Assembly (NCBI GenBank): GCA_009733575.1
Contig: ML769394.1
Location: 372,001-436,000, forward strand
Reading direction: 5' to 3'
Length of the DNA stretch: 64,000 nucleotides
Source: Gymnopus androsaceus JB14
Lineage: Eukaryota; Basidiomycota; Agaricomycetes; Agaricales; Omphalotaceae
A model generated the notes under the pieces. It had not been told where the DNA came from and made no database searches. It saw only the letters and a program-made list of their open reading frames with translations. The position numbers were made by a program, and so were the translations under genes. Within the stretch, counting starts at the first letter, position 1. Every line of letters starts with the position of its first letter. Positions 21,040 through 32,391 of the stretch are shown here, piece after piece.

Positions 21040-22329
21040 ATGGCCTGTTCTTCCCCCGTACCCAACTCGGACATCAGTGGAATCGGGGTGCGAGTCTCAT
21101 TTTATTTACAATACGTTCTGGCAGGTTATTTTACACCTCCTGGGCTCTTGTCTCCAGCTCACTTGCAGGATCTTCACAGTGTTATCATGTGCGGCCTCCC
21201 CAGAAGTGCAAGAGGTCGAAGATGCTCTTCTGACAATTTGCATCACAAACATTGCATACTGTGTAACTACCCTATTGCTGTCATTCCGCACGCCTCCACA
21301 ACTAACATTATACGAGTGCGCCATGCTTGCCTTCCATTTCACGCTCTATACTAACCACAAGTCCCAGCGGTCTTGTCGTCATCTACCTCACATTATTCAC
21401 GCTGGGCTACGTTTACTTCATCACTATTTTGTATGTCAAGATGAAGGGATTCCATTACATGGCATACATCGTTGCCATCGTCCAATGCTACTTTGTCCTC
21501 TGCACATTCCTAGCCATTATGATCACTCTTCCCTCCTTCGGTTCGGAGGCTCCCTGCAACTATGAGCGCGTTGCATCCATATTTTTTGTTCCAGTCTCAA
21601 TGCACACATTTCGTATCATCGGCCTCACCACAAGCACATTTTTCATTGTTTTTGGTACTGTTTCTATCATCGTCCACCGAATTTACTTTCCTGGTAGCTA
21701 TGGTTCCAGAGAGTACTTCATTACCGAGGCTCGACACATCGATAAAACGATAAAAATTCATATTCTTATGAATTCTCTGACGTTCACTTTGTGTATTGCA
21801 CACGTCGAGACACTACAACTTTTTAATCATCCAGAGAGCGGTGTGGATAGTAGTTGGGGATTTGGACAGGCGAGTGTCTTTGACGATGTCTAGTCCAAAT
21901 GTTGGGTCTCATATCCGACTCAAGTAGATCTTACCTGTCTTTCTGCTAGTCCTACCAGCGGCTCGAACGATATCTCTATTTATAAAGCGATTCAACCCCA
22001 GTGATGGCAAGAGTGAGTCGGATCACTCCGACTCCGAAGCTTCACTTTCGGGTAGTTCGTCCCATATCCCGATGGCAAACGTTAGCACTCCTCCCTCAAA
22101 TTACTCTAGAGTATCCCGTTTGTCGGGTCGTTCATCTTGCGTTTCAATGTCTGACTCCGACTCCGACGACACTCTGGTCCGGAAACGACTCGGCCATACC
22201 GATGAACAACAAATTTCGTCGGTGAGTTCTTCACACATCTCGATGATGGCGGGTGCTAGCACCCATCCAAGTCCTAGTCCTCCCTCAAACAACTCTGGAG
22301 CACCGCTTTTAATGGGGGATTTGTCTTGA
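21040..22329 (+). CDS. Seven-helix-type membrane protein with acidic Ser-rich tail
   Basis: Member of the mushroom-expanded multi-helix membrane family also seen at 3723; function unknown. ATG 21040 gives MACSSPVPNSDISGIGVR, the usual family opening SDISGIGVRVSFYLQ. Exons join through introns at 21115 (acceptor TCTCCAG near 21158) and about 21315 (GTGCGCC to ACAAG near 21361), giving EDALLTICITN, LTLYDPSGLVV and IYLTLFTLGYVYF. The ORF at the end appears to stop at 21893, but a GC-AG intron (21870-21927) restores the family motif WGFGQ-ILPVFLLVLP. It leads to a cytoplasmic tail of about 120 residues rich in Ser and Asp, ending at TGA 22329. Splice choices near the start are inferred from phase. 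Confidence 0.68.
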
Positions 22330-22861
22330 ATTTCCACGTCCGAGTCGCTTTCTGCAGACTCTGAACCCTGAGTAGGAAGAGGTGGAAGTGGAGGGCACTG
22401 AGCCTGAGGGTGCTGGCGCTGCATTGGCGATCTCCCGGTTTAAACCGATACAGTATGTCGACAGTACGATCTGAGAACACACGTCCGTTATCCCAGATCA
22501 TTTCAAGCCATGGCGCAGCGGTAACGCGCGGGGCCCATATAAATTTCTAACCCTCCTTCCGTCTCATATATCAGACGGCAGAGGTCACATCCAAAATTCC
22601 TCAGCTGTCCGACTCCATCCACTAATCCAAATCCGTCCAGGGACTTGATAATCTTGTTTGTAGATCGGAAGGGAAGAGGGCGCTGGAGGGATTTAGGCCA
22701 GAGATTATTAGGCGTTTTGCTATTGGTTCGGTCCGAATATGACTTTTCGAACGGAGACTCATCCCAATCTTTTCTTCTCTTTGACGTGTTACCACATTTT
22801 GGGTTGTGAGCATCAGCTTTAGTATTCTGGCTAAATTCCTAGTCTTTGATCACCAAGTTTC
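22330..22861. other. Intergenic, no gene seen
   Basis: This is the 3' flank of the membrane-protein gene. Open frames on the minus strand here are antisense to its Ser/Asp-rich tail. Nothing else is supported. Confidence 0.45.
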
Positions 22862-23150
22862 ACTCCGCGGGAACGATTAAATAAAGGCTGTAATTAGTAA
22901 TTAAAAATGTTTTGTAGAAAATAAATTATTTTGAGTGATTTTTCGCCTGATAAAGCACTTAGATTTCCCCCAAAAAACCAGTGATAAAAGACCATGAATT
23001 GCCCTTGAAAGCAAGGGTCTTTTATCACTGGTTTCAATTCGGGGGAAATCTGAGTGCTTTATCAGGTGAAAAATCATTTGGAATAATTTATTTTCTACAA
23101 AACATTTTTCATTACTAATTACGGCCTTGATTTAATCATTCCCGCGGAGT
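22862..23150. mobile_element. Foldback element with about 130-base inverted arms
   Basis: The left arm starts ACTCCGCGGGAA and the right arm ends TTCCCGCGGAGT. The arms remain complementary through ATTTATTTTCTACAAAACAT, CTGATAAAGCACT and CCAGTGATAAAAGACC, leaving only about 20 unpaired bases in the centre. The whole 289 bases would fold into one long hairpin. No clear target duplication was found, so the superfamily is open. Confidence 0.85.
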
Positions 23151-23341
23151 ATTTGCAAGTAGTAAAATATAGATATGCAGTTACATTCCTTCAGAGCTAC
23201 CACTGTACATGTAGGAGCCCAATATCAAATTGTCTGGAGTCTGGAGCTTGGGGTATATAGTAAATTTATCCCCTCAGGCTGATCCATTTGGTACACTATT
23301 TCTCAGCCTGACAAAAGGATTGAGATTGGAATTTGAACTTT

Positions 23342-24333
23342 CATCAGCAAAACCTGGGTGTACTGGACAGAGTTGTCCAGTTCTGTCCAGCACTCATAGC
23401 ACTCATAGCAAGGTCCCCATCTGTTCCAAGCTATGGATTGCTATGAGCTGCTATGGATATCAAAGGGCAATATAAATTGGGAGGCTCATAGCTACCCATA
23501 GCAGTTTATAGCAGCTCATAGTTTTATGGCTGCTATGGCTTGCTATGACACATCAGCAAAACCTGGGTGGTCTCCAGAGATCTCCAGAGCGCCTGGAGCT
23601 TCTGGAGCAGCTGGAGCAAGGTTACCTATTCCAGAGACCAATATAAACCTCTGGAGACCTCTGGAGACCTCCAGAGAGCTATTCAATCAAGTTTCCATGT
23701 CGTGTAACCATGCATTAATAATAGAAATTTTATATTCATCATTTTTATGTACTGTGACGAAATTTAGGTGCACTGCAGCAAATATTATTATGTAGTAGTA
23801 ATAAGTGGCAAGTACTGGATGAGTCTCCTGTTTTTCCCCTCCCAATGTTTCCATAGTGCTCTTCTTGATATCTGCCTCCATTGCCCAAACCCTTCTGCAT
23901 TTCTGGAAATCACCTCTAAAAAGCAACATTATGTGAAAGTGAAACTTACGGTGAAAGGATGGAATGTTGCAACAGTGGGAGAAGGGAAAAAAAATACAAG
24001 TTCATCTTCTTCGAAAGTTGAAAGCCCATGCATTTTATATCACTTCCTAATAGTTTACAGCATTGTTGATGACACGAGGAGTTGCTGACGGCAACCATCA
24101 TTATGTTGAGGGCACTTGAGGCCATCATTTTTGGTGCCAATCTGGCTGACAGCCAAACTAGCTCCAAAAAAGGAAAGTCCGATCATTCTCAAAGTACCAT
24201 CAATCGGCAACTACAGCTTTGTTCTCTCCAGCATCTCCAGAGTTCTCCAGAGCTCTCTGGATGCTCCAGCAGCTCCAGCGAAAATACGGGTTTTGCTGAT
24301 GCATCTTTGGCAATTATCCAAGTTTTGCTGATG
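23342..24333. repeat. Nested inverted repeat built from palindromic words
   Basis: The word CATCAGCAAAACC occurs at 23342 and 23551. Its complement, ending TTTTGCTGATG, occurs at 24288-24301 and 24322-24333, giving an outer and an inner inverted pair. Between them lie iterated palindromic words: TGGACAGA/TCTGTCCA at 23363-23390, CTCATAGC/GCTATGAG at 23391-23548, and CTCCAGAG/CTCTGGAG at 23570-23680 and again at 24225-24275. The interior (23690-24220) has open frames but no recognised protein. This looks like one non-autonomous transposon inserted in another related one, with subterminal repeats. Confidence 0.65.
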
Positions 24334-24713
24334 ACTCCATTTTCAACAACACCTTCTGAAATTAAGGTCCAGGGTTGCTGCTGCAGGAAGTCCAAAGAGT
24401 TTCAAATATTCATTGTCAAAGGACTCAAAGATCACTGTACATACTATGTAGAGTTTCTTGTCAACTGTAGCATTTCAACAGTAAGTTTGCTAGTACTCAA
24501 ACCAGTTTGGCAAGGCCAACACTGAAGAAACGATCGAGAGCACTTGGCTATACGTGAGATCTCTGTTCAGAAAAATCCGAATCCATTCCTAGATCCCAAA
24601 CACAGGCGATATAAAACCGACATGAGCGATGAGTTGAACAAAAATTTCCAGAATTAGTAAGGTGTCTTTAGATCTGCGTAATACACGGCTACAAAATTCC
24701 ACTTCATGTGAGA
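24334..24713. other. Intergenic, no gene seen
   Basis: This lies between the nested repeat and the GST pseudogene. The open frame running from the repeat to 24525 shows no recognisable domain. Confidence 0.45.
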
Positions 24714-25913
24714 GAAGGGAGACCAATGTGGAGGCCCGCGGCGGATGATGGTCTTGCACACGCTCTCTCCAACCATTTCTGTGACGAATTCAATAAGACC
24801 TGAGACTCGCTCACGACAAAATGTATATACATGCCTTGAGATTGGGCCACTCATCTAGTGATTCGATACCAGCATACGCGGAGTAGTAAACCCTATAAGA
24901 TTCGAACGAAGAGTTTTTTTCAGCTTGGCCATAACCCATAACCTAGAGTGCACATACACATACTTACCACGGTAAGACATTGATATCAGCGATGGAATAC
25001 ATCCCGGGCCTGGACCAACAAGCCAGTCGCGCTCTCCCTCTCCGCTGCCAAGACGAATCTCGAGTACCCCGTAGAGACGTTTGGTCTCGTTCAAGTATCC
25101 TATAACAACTTGTTAGAAGTTTGGAAAGATCACGGGAGTCGGAAGTCGGGGACTGACGGTCTATCGCATAGGGGATCTTTTCAGGAACGGTATTGAAGTG
25201 CTGGACTATGAAGTAGTTCAGAGTTTATTGAATCCAAGAGATTTAGAAGCAAAACTTTGAACTCACGCTGATTCTGCATCGGTCCGATACCCCAATACTG
25301 GAAAACGTGTTGTTAGCCAAGATAGTCCGAGCCACGGTATACGGTATACGGTAATGTAGGAATCTGATAATCCGATTCCTGTCATCGATAACAAAACCAA
25401 AACTATACGTACAGCAAAGAAAATCCACTGCAGTACTTCAATGTACTCATCGGGGTTCGCTTTAGCGTCCCATCCAAATTTGTTGTCTGTGTCATAATGT
25501 TGCTGCAAATACAGCAAGATCGCTCCGGACTCTGATACTACGTGGTCATTGCGAGAGCGATCTACGAGGACGGGAATTTGTCCGTTGGGGTTCATTTTTA
25601 AGAACCATGGCTCCTACAGAATAATATTAATACAAGCACCGGTAGTGGCCAGTGCAAATTGTGGGTGGATTAACGGTCATAACGTATGCTGCATACCTTT
25701 TGAACGTTCTTCGAGATATCGATAGATTCCGACGCTGAGACATGACGCGCGTCAAGCGGGTGAATTTTGTCCAAGTGTGTTAACTGCTACATATGTACGC
25801 ACTCGTAATCGATGGAAGGATATACAGCCTTCAATTCCTCAGAGAAACGTAGATATTTTGGTGCCATTGTTTGTCCAGAAGGTGTAGAGAAGGAAAGGTT
25901 TGGGTTTAGACAT
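24714..25913 (-). pseudogene. Glutathione S-transferase, Ure2-like, disrupted
   Basis: The family conjugates glutathione to electrophiles in the cytosol. The ATG at 25913 begins MSKPKPFLLYTFWTNNG, a normal GST start. Later exons give the thioredoxin-like part (FLKMNPNGQIPVLVDRSRND, SESGAILLYLQQHYD) and the helical domain (GIGPMQNQ, NTVPEKIPYAIDR, YLNETKRLYGVLEIRLG, AYAGIESLDEWPNLK, WLERACARPS). Three places break the frame: an extra base making a TGA where relatives have LEELK (about 25845), a phase mismatch at the next exon join (about 25735), and a one-base loss between LVGPG and SIADIN (about 25010). Together they indicate a pseudogene. A further fragment lies at 4850-5215. Confidence 0.8.
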
Positions 25914-26144
25914 TGAGACGGTTGTGAGGGTGTGAGAGTGGGACGCTATTTCAAGTTCTTTATACAATGTGAACGACCCCAGGTAACTTCTCACGCAGTG
26001 GGCAATATCATATAGTAGTTGTCATTGAAGTAGAATATAGAGCTTGAATGAATGTGTATCATAGTAATTCTGCGGGCGACTTGCACAGATAGGATCATCA
26101 GCTACCACTTCATCATCTCAACGATTTTCTTTATCGATCTTCTG
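25914..26144. other. Intergenic, no gene seen
   Basis: This is the former promoter side of the GST pseudogene. No element can be named with confidence. Confidence 0.4.
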
Positions 26145-26538
26145 TCAGCCGATCATGATATCCTCCGAAGAGATACCTCCTAGAGCCAACAGTCCTTCGG
26201 GTTGGGAGCTGATCTTGCAGAAAGACCGAGTTAGATCCTCTACAGCATCCACAGGAGGGAACATGCGATCCCTGATGGACCGTCGTCCCATGGACTCGGA
26301 GTGAGTTTACCTTTCTCCAGAGCCTGAGGGGTGACTTTGTCGTAAAGTTCGCCAGCGAGGGGCAGCCGCTGGATGCTGTTTCGTCCGATATAACCTGCTT
26401 GAGAGTCAACCTAGAAAGCTTCTCCACGACTAGATATGCCCATACGTCGTACGCCAAAGACGCATTTTTCTCGAGAGTCGATCTAAGGGTGCCAGTGAAA
26501 ATTCGACAGGTGTCGAGTACCAGAGCTTTCAGTGTCAT
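26145..26538 (-). CDS. Possible gene remnant, family unknown
   Basis: On the minus strand, coding-like pieces occur in neighbouring frames: MTLKALVLDTCRIF with LAYDVWAYLVVEKLS, then YIGRNSIQRLPLAGELYDKV, then FPPVDAVEDLTRSFCKISS, ending at TGA 26145. Short introns could join the pieces, but the phases I tried do not fit well, so frame damage is possible. The family is not recognised and no upstream exon was secured. Confidence 0.3.
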
Positions 26539-27210
26539 CGTAGTTTCGGAACGACCTCCACCTTGGATGGGGATAGCAGCGCGTACAGAGCTGCGTGTCG
26601 AGAAAGTCTAAGAACTCTATTGTAGTTGTACCTAGAGGGTTAGTTTTATTGGTATACTAATCAACGAAGGCGTCGTTTTCGTCGCTGGTCTTGAGAGATT
26701 CGCACGAAGATTTAGGCAATGAGTAATAATAGTACGAACCCTCTGGTACATCCCGTTATATACCCATATCCTGCTGCATGCAGGCCAACTACAAGTAATA
26801 CATCATCAGCCTCAACGAATGAGTGGGCAGGAAGGAACCAAAAACACCAACACTTGTAATATATGTAGTACGAACGCTGACTGTTGGCTAGGTCGTCACA
26901 TACCCAGCGCATCGACTCGGAGGAAAGCCTAAAGCCTATAGTACTGTAGGACGGTGAATTCAAAGCATGTTGCAATTGCACGAACCTCATCATTATAGTC
27001 ATAGTGGAAGTCATAGTCATATTTCAAGGAAGGAAGCGGAAGCACCAACCGGATAAAAAGTACACAAGTACAAGAAGATTTACTGGTGGTTATGTAGATA
27101 GATGTAAGGCTCACCTCGACGCGACTCGAGTCGGAACAGAAATAAAACGTAGGAAGAAGAAAGAAGATAAGAAAGAAAGACATTCTCGCACCGCTATGCA
27201 TATTGTGTTA
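26539..27210. other. Intergenic, no gene seen
   Basis: AT-rich sequence with short open frames only. It covers the possible 5' side of the remnant and the 3' flank of the BuGZ-like gene. Nothing supported. Confidence 0.4.
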
Positions 27211-28835
27211 TTATATCTGATATTTCCATGGACAGGGAAGTAAGCACAAGGCATAAGCATAGCAAGAACGGACGGGTACGGGGGAAGGAAGGGTTGGGAC
27301 GGACTGTTGACTGTGGACAAGTCTCTTTCTCTTCTCTTCGACGACGACGACGGCATTCCGATCGACTCGGCCTGAAACGCAGCCTAGCCTATAGAAAATC
27401 TTCCGCCCTAGCTCGTTTTTTCCCGGAAGAAACTTCAAGACTGGATGACGAGGAGGTCTATCGATATCCGTAGTAGGTCTGAACCGGTATTTGGACGAAT
27501 ACGCACGGATCTCTTCCTACAAGCAAAAGAAAACGTCGGTCAGTCAGTAGGCAATAACTATGGCACGAGGTAAGAGGCACACTCACAGGTGAGAAATTCG
27601 CATCTTGGTATTTCAGTTCCGTTGGCTTTTTGAATGGGGCATTGGTTTGTTTGAGGGAGGGATTGGGAAGAGTTGGATGGAGAGGTTGGTCGATGACGGG
27701 TGGAGGAGCGCTGACGTTGACAGGAGTAGGTGTGGCTGAGGACGAAGACGTGGCCGATGCCGGTGGAGGGGTGGGTACGACTCCAGTCATGGGCACGGGA
27801 GGTGCACCTGCGCCGTGCTGTTGAGGGACAAATGTCGGAGGCGGTGGCATGAGACCAGGTGCGCCAGGTGGAAGCATCCCTGGAGGGGGAAGCTCCGGCG
27901 GTGGCGGCATCATTCCTGGCGGAGGGAAACCTGGAGGCATAGGGAATCCAGGTGGAGGGGGCCTATCAATGAGTATATAATTAATTATCCAGGCGCATGA
28001 GTCTGTGGTTGAGTAATACTTACCCTGGAGGGAAACCAGGCATACCAAACGGAGGAAAGGGAGGTTGACCAGGGACCATCCCCGGAGGCGGGAAGAACGG
28101 GGGAGCACCAGGAGGCATCATTCCCGGAGGAGGACCAGGCATCACCGGCGAAGGGGTGGGGGGTGTCGCATAAGTCTGGGGAGCGGCATTATAAACACCT
28201 CCAGCGCCCTGATCGCCAGCAGCCGGAGCCACACTGCTGTCGCTAGCCCCCGCGCCGCCCATCAACGCTTTATGAGCAGCCAATGCAGCCTTGAGCTCGT
28301 CCTCGGACAGTGGCCGATTTTCAGTTTTAGGACGCTTTGCCGGGGGTTGAGAAATGGAGCCTGCAGCGAGACCCAGTTCAATCTCCTTTCGTCGTTTGTA
28401 GTCTGCGACATCGGGCGCTGGTATTCCTTCCATTCCAAAGATTTCCACTTCGTAGCCGTCTCGTCCAGGCAGAGCGTTTTCTATCCGAGGTAGGCTGGAG
28501 GAAATTGATATTGATATCAAATGAAAAATACTTGGATCCAACTCACTTTTCTGGCTCCAATTTATGAACCTGCTGAATATGAACGGCTAGACCTCCCGCA
28601 GTATTAAGCCTTCGTGGACACATATTACATTTAAAGTGTTTTGCTTTCTGATGTTGCATGAGAACTACAGAGAGTCAGTAGCTTTATTGAAGAAAATCGG
28701 AAGTATTCACCTTTTTCATCCTCGAATTCACGCTCACAGTACCAGCACCAAGGTCGGATAACCTGCAAGGAATAGGAACATAGTTACAGATACACATAGT
28801 CTGAATCTTACCTGCTTGTTCTTCTTTTTCGCCAT
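27211..28835 (-). CDS. BuGZ/ZNF207-like C2H2 zinc-finger protein
   Basis: BuGZ/ZNF207 proteins bind microtubules and Bub3 at kinetochores and also act in splicing. ATG 28835 starts MAKKKNKQ. The next exons give [28 protein letters not shown] and [20 protein letters not shown], two C2H2 fingers in the BuGZ arrangement. The highly conserved [19 protein letters not shown] and [11 protein letters not shown] follow. The rest is a long Pro/Gly/Met-rich low-complexity region, as in the animal proteins, interrupted by an intron near 28020-27965. A final exon starts [12 protein letters not shown]. The stop at 27211 is the end of that open frame; an earlier splice to another terminus is possible. No Bub3-binding GLEBS motif was identified by eye. 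Confidence 0.82.
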
Positions 28836-29433
28836 TCTGAATAAGTATGTGATGGAAGTTGCGGGAAGAGGTGTTTTTAGTTTGGTCGTGTTGATTGTTA
28901 ACGGATCCGAAACAGTCTTTCTCCAACTCTAATTTACTATGGAATTAATTGTTATTCCACCAGCTCAGCGTAACCCTCCCCCTCATGAACTTGGCCAACA
29001 GAGCGTTACGTTTTTCAAAAACAAACAAAAATAAAAACTTCAAATCCGCATTACCTAGCCGTAAAACACAATGTCCAAGCCAGCAACTAGACTGTAAAGC
29101 TGGAGTATTGGATGCCTCCAGCGACAGCGTGCGTGGTTCAAACTATCCAAGAACCCAAGAATATCATAACCAAATCACAACGACATATGGACATATCTTA
29201 GTCTAGTCATGGAGAAGCTTTGCTCTCAGGCAAGTTATATCGCACGAAACAGAACCCTACAGTATCGAAAACTCACTCCATGTTCAACCCTGAATGTTCT
29301 ACAGGAATACCTATCAATATATTATACTGCAGAGGTTCTACAATAGCAGTCTTTCTGCAAGATCGGTTTTTCCGAAGAGCTGTTGGAATGGATTCCCTCT
29401 GCAATACCTTGAGCCTAGGTTTAGGAACTTCAC

Positions 29434-29469
29434 GACGAACTTTGGAATTGCTTTTCTGTACTTTGGAGT
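29434..29469 (+). repeat. Dispersed repeat, copy 1
   Basis: This 36-base stretch matches 31161-31196 at all but about three positions. In one frame both copies read T-N/D-FGIAFLYFG, followed shortly by a stop, so they may be ends of related decayed genes. Confidence 0.6.
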
Positions 29470-31160
29470 GCATCAGCTGTTTTGAGCCTGTTTTGATGGG
29501 AATGGCATGAGAGCAGGAGTTTTAACGTCCTGGATAGAGGCAGATTTTGATTGTGGTACTCGAATTATGAAGTTTGCACGTATGTAAGTCCCCCTACGAC
29601 CCAACTTGGTTTTCTTTTATACATTTTTCTGAATCGCAGACGTGTCGAGTTGTCCAGGCCAAATCGAATGTCTTAGTTAACACTGAACTTCAGCTCAACC
29701 TCGATGATTTCTCAAGCTTTTTCCACTCCTGCTCGCAGAGCGCATCTATTTTTGAAGCTCAAAAGTCTCTTTAACAAGACCTTGAGATCCAGAGACTGAA
29801 AATCCGTGATTTGAGCGAAGATCCAAAGCACGTTGGCTCATTGAAATTTTCGAGTCCGAATTGATTTATATACACGTTCTTTCAGCGTATATTCCCGTGG
29901 TCGATAATGAACATTTGGAGGTTCTGCTACGGATAGCTTCAACAAGATAGCGATACACAGTATCCTTTATTCCATATGCTTATTCTCATTGGCAAATTAT
30001 AGCAAGTATTCCATCTCAAACGCATTTCAGATCCTCCTCCAGGTGTTCTAGACTGCACCTCTGTCATCGCAGGATCCTACTCTCCAGACAAGCTCCGTAA
30101 CGACCCTATGTCGCTTCTCTTGACACGTCGTTCGTATTAGATCCTGGACCGAAACATTGTGCACTGCCTTGTCTGCATTTTGTACTTTACATCCTGGTAA
30201 AAACCCTGCTCGTGTCGGGCTTGTTTTTCTCTTAACACTCATACTCTTTCCTTCCACTCGCCCGGTTCTCTTCCCCCTCTCCTTTAGCGGCAGACGGGTG
30301 CAGAGGAACGCTTTAGAGGAGAGGTGGCCGAGAGAGAGGCAGATCATTTTATGCCGGTGTTGTCGACGATTGCGGTTAGTATAACGGTGGGGAAGGAAGG
30401 AAGATGATCTAGTAATGTGAATGATGTAGCCGACGTAGCTGGTGCAGTGAATTCTCAACGGGCTACGTCGACAACTAGGAGATAGTGCGAAGCAGAGCGC
30501 TGTTCCAGTTCACCAAGTAATGCGGGACAACGCCGGAGTCTTTATGAGTGTTCTTAGCGCGATCATAGATATCCGGAGAATGACTAGAAAGTAAGCAAGC
30601 ATACTTGCTACCAGCATGAGTGTAACTGATCCCTATTTCTGTAGTGCACTAACCTCCACCCCGCCATTCAAATCTCTTCCAATGCGTATATCACCAATTT
30701 CTCCGATTGTGCTAATGTTCTCAGTCTCTCTCATCCTTCCCGAAATATGGATTTACGAGGCCCTCACGTTTGGTATATCGGGTCAGCTAGTGTTTGATAA
30801 TTAGCACAACTATAAACCTAGTCAGGTATTATGTTGAAGGAACGCATTGGCGGGGTATTTCGATACGAACTTAAGTATGTTCGTCGATATGGTTTACTTG
30901 TGCACTACGCGTGAATTTTTTTTAGCACTATTATGCTTGGCACACCCACGGACAATGACTCTCACTCTTGTTCGGTTGGGAGAGACCTATAAATCTCCTT
31001 TGCCTCCACCTTAAATAAGGCTGCATCAGGCTCTTCCTCTCCGCCTCCTACAGTAGTGCACTTTAATGACTTGTACTCGGAGCACTTGGAACAGGTGCAT
31101 GCTTCCGCGTCAAGTCTAACGCGCTCGGGACTGTATTCGACTGACGATGACAGCGAAACG

Positions 31161-31196
31161 GACGGACTTCGGAATTGCTTTTCTGTACTTTGGAAT
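31161..31196 (+). repeat. Dispersed repeat, copy 2
   Basis: Partner of 29434-29469, same orientation, 1.7 kb downstream. The frame reading TDFGIAFLYFGIDKLDF ends at a TGA. Confidence 0.6.
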
Positions 31197-32391
31197 AGAT
31201 AAGCTGGATTTTTGACTGATTAATATGTATATAAGTCGACAGTGGACACCGTTTTAACATCCACCAACTGACCTGCAATTTATTATGCAGCTAGAAAACA
31301 CCTGAAAGGAGGGAGAGCTTCCGTCCCTGAAGGATTGTACTGGAACCAACCCAGATGCTCCCAGATGGCACTTCTATTTAGTACACCCTTCATTTCATCT
31401 CGACCGTTCATCAATGGCTGTCAACAGACGTGAGGCCAGCCCGGCACAAATTTCGACTTGTGGAGAGTTGGAACCAAGTTGGAACTGTTACTCAGTGCAT
31501 TCTTGTCTTGACGGTATCGGACGCTTCAATTGACTTGGAGAAGAAAATCAAAGAACGAAGAGAACTTTGTTCCGACAATCACTTTGCACTTTTTACTTTC
31601 CTTTGCATCCGCAGATCTAGAAGGATACCGTGACGGTAGTGTAATTTCAATTTCTCCTACATACGCAGCACATTTTGTAACCCAAGCTCAAGTCAAGAGT
31701 CAAGTGTTGTCAAGCATTGTTCCGCTTGCATCCCTGAGCTTGTTATTATTTTGCTTGAGTCTTTGTCGTACTTGTATAGTAACCTATAGTAACGCGTAAT
31801 AACGCATTTCCGATGAACAAAATTGGATTTCGGTGTTGCAATACGCATTGAAACAAAACAGTTTTATTTAAGTACGTACTGCGTGCGCGCAAAGACGCCT
31901 GCAGCCTCGGCCAAGTTCAAACTCAAACTCCACTAGTATGTACATATAGTAGAGTTTCAATACTTGTCTCCTCCTCCAACTAGTTAGTGTGTTTTATTTG
32001 CAGTGCGTTGGCGGTGAAAAAACGTTGAGCGCGCTCGAGTCGGGTCTGGTCGGGCATTGCCATTTGTCGGACCTCGGCTATCAAGATGGCGCCAATCAGT
32101 CCGTCGTGAGAAGATGAATACATTGCCGTATGGGCGGCAAGTTTCAGTATCAAGTTTCACGACGACAACCCATTTACGTTCCTTACTCAGAACCGTAAAA
32201 GGTCCATTCTTTTCTCAGTTCTCCTCTGGATGCACCTACGGGCTTCAAGTTAACTTTCTGCAAGTGAAATCCTAAATTTGACCCGCAATTATTCTAATCT
32301 AGGTTTAGGAAACTTTATCTGCCCCGGAACTGGGCACTCAGCACTCTTTTTATTCGCTGGCCAACTACTGTCCTTTCTCTGTACATTCTTC

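Larger units (their letters stand above)
28836..32391. other. Long intergenic region with relics
   Basis: About 3.5 kb without a supported gene. It holds a dispersed repeat pair (29434-29469 and 31161-31196). A coding-like piece at 31040-31200 contains PPPTVVHFNDLYSEHLEQV. A hydrophobic frame at 30616-30804 contains ISPISPIVLMFSVSLILPE, which could be a membrane-protein remnant. None has a start with a splice chain. Confidence 0.35.

Noticed and set aside
22101..22424. A 107-codon minus-strand frame
   Set aside because: It is antisense to the Ser/Asp-rich tail of the membrane protein; composition explains the lack of stops.
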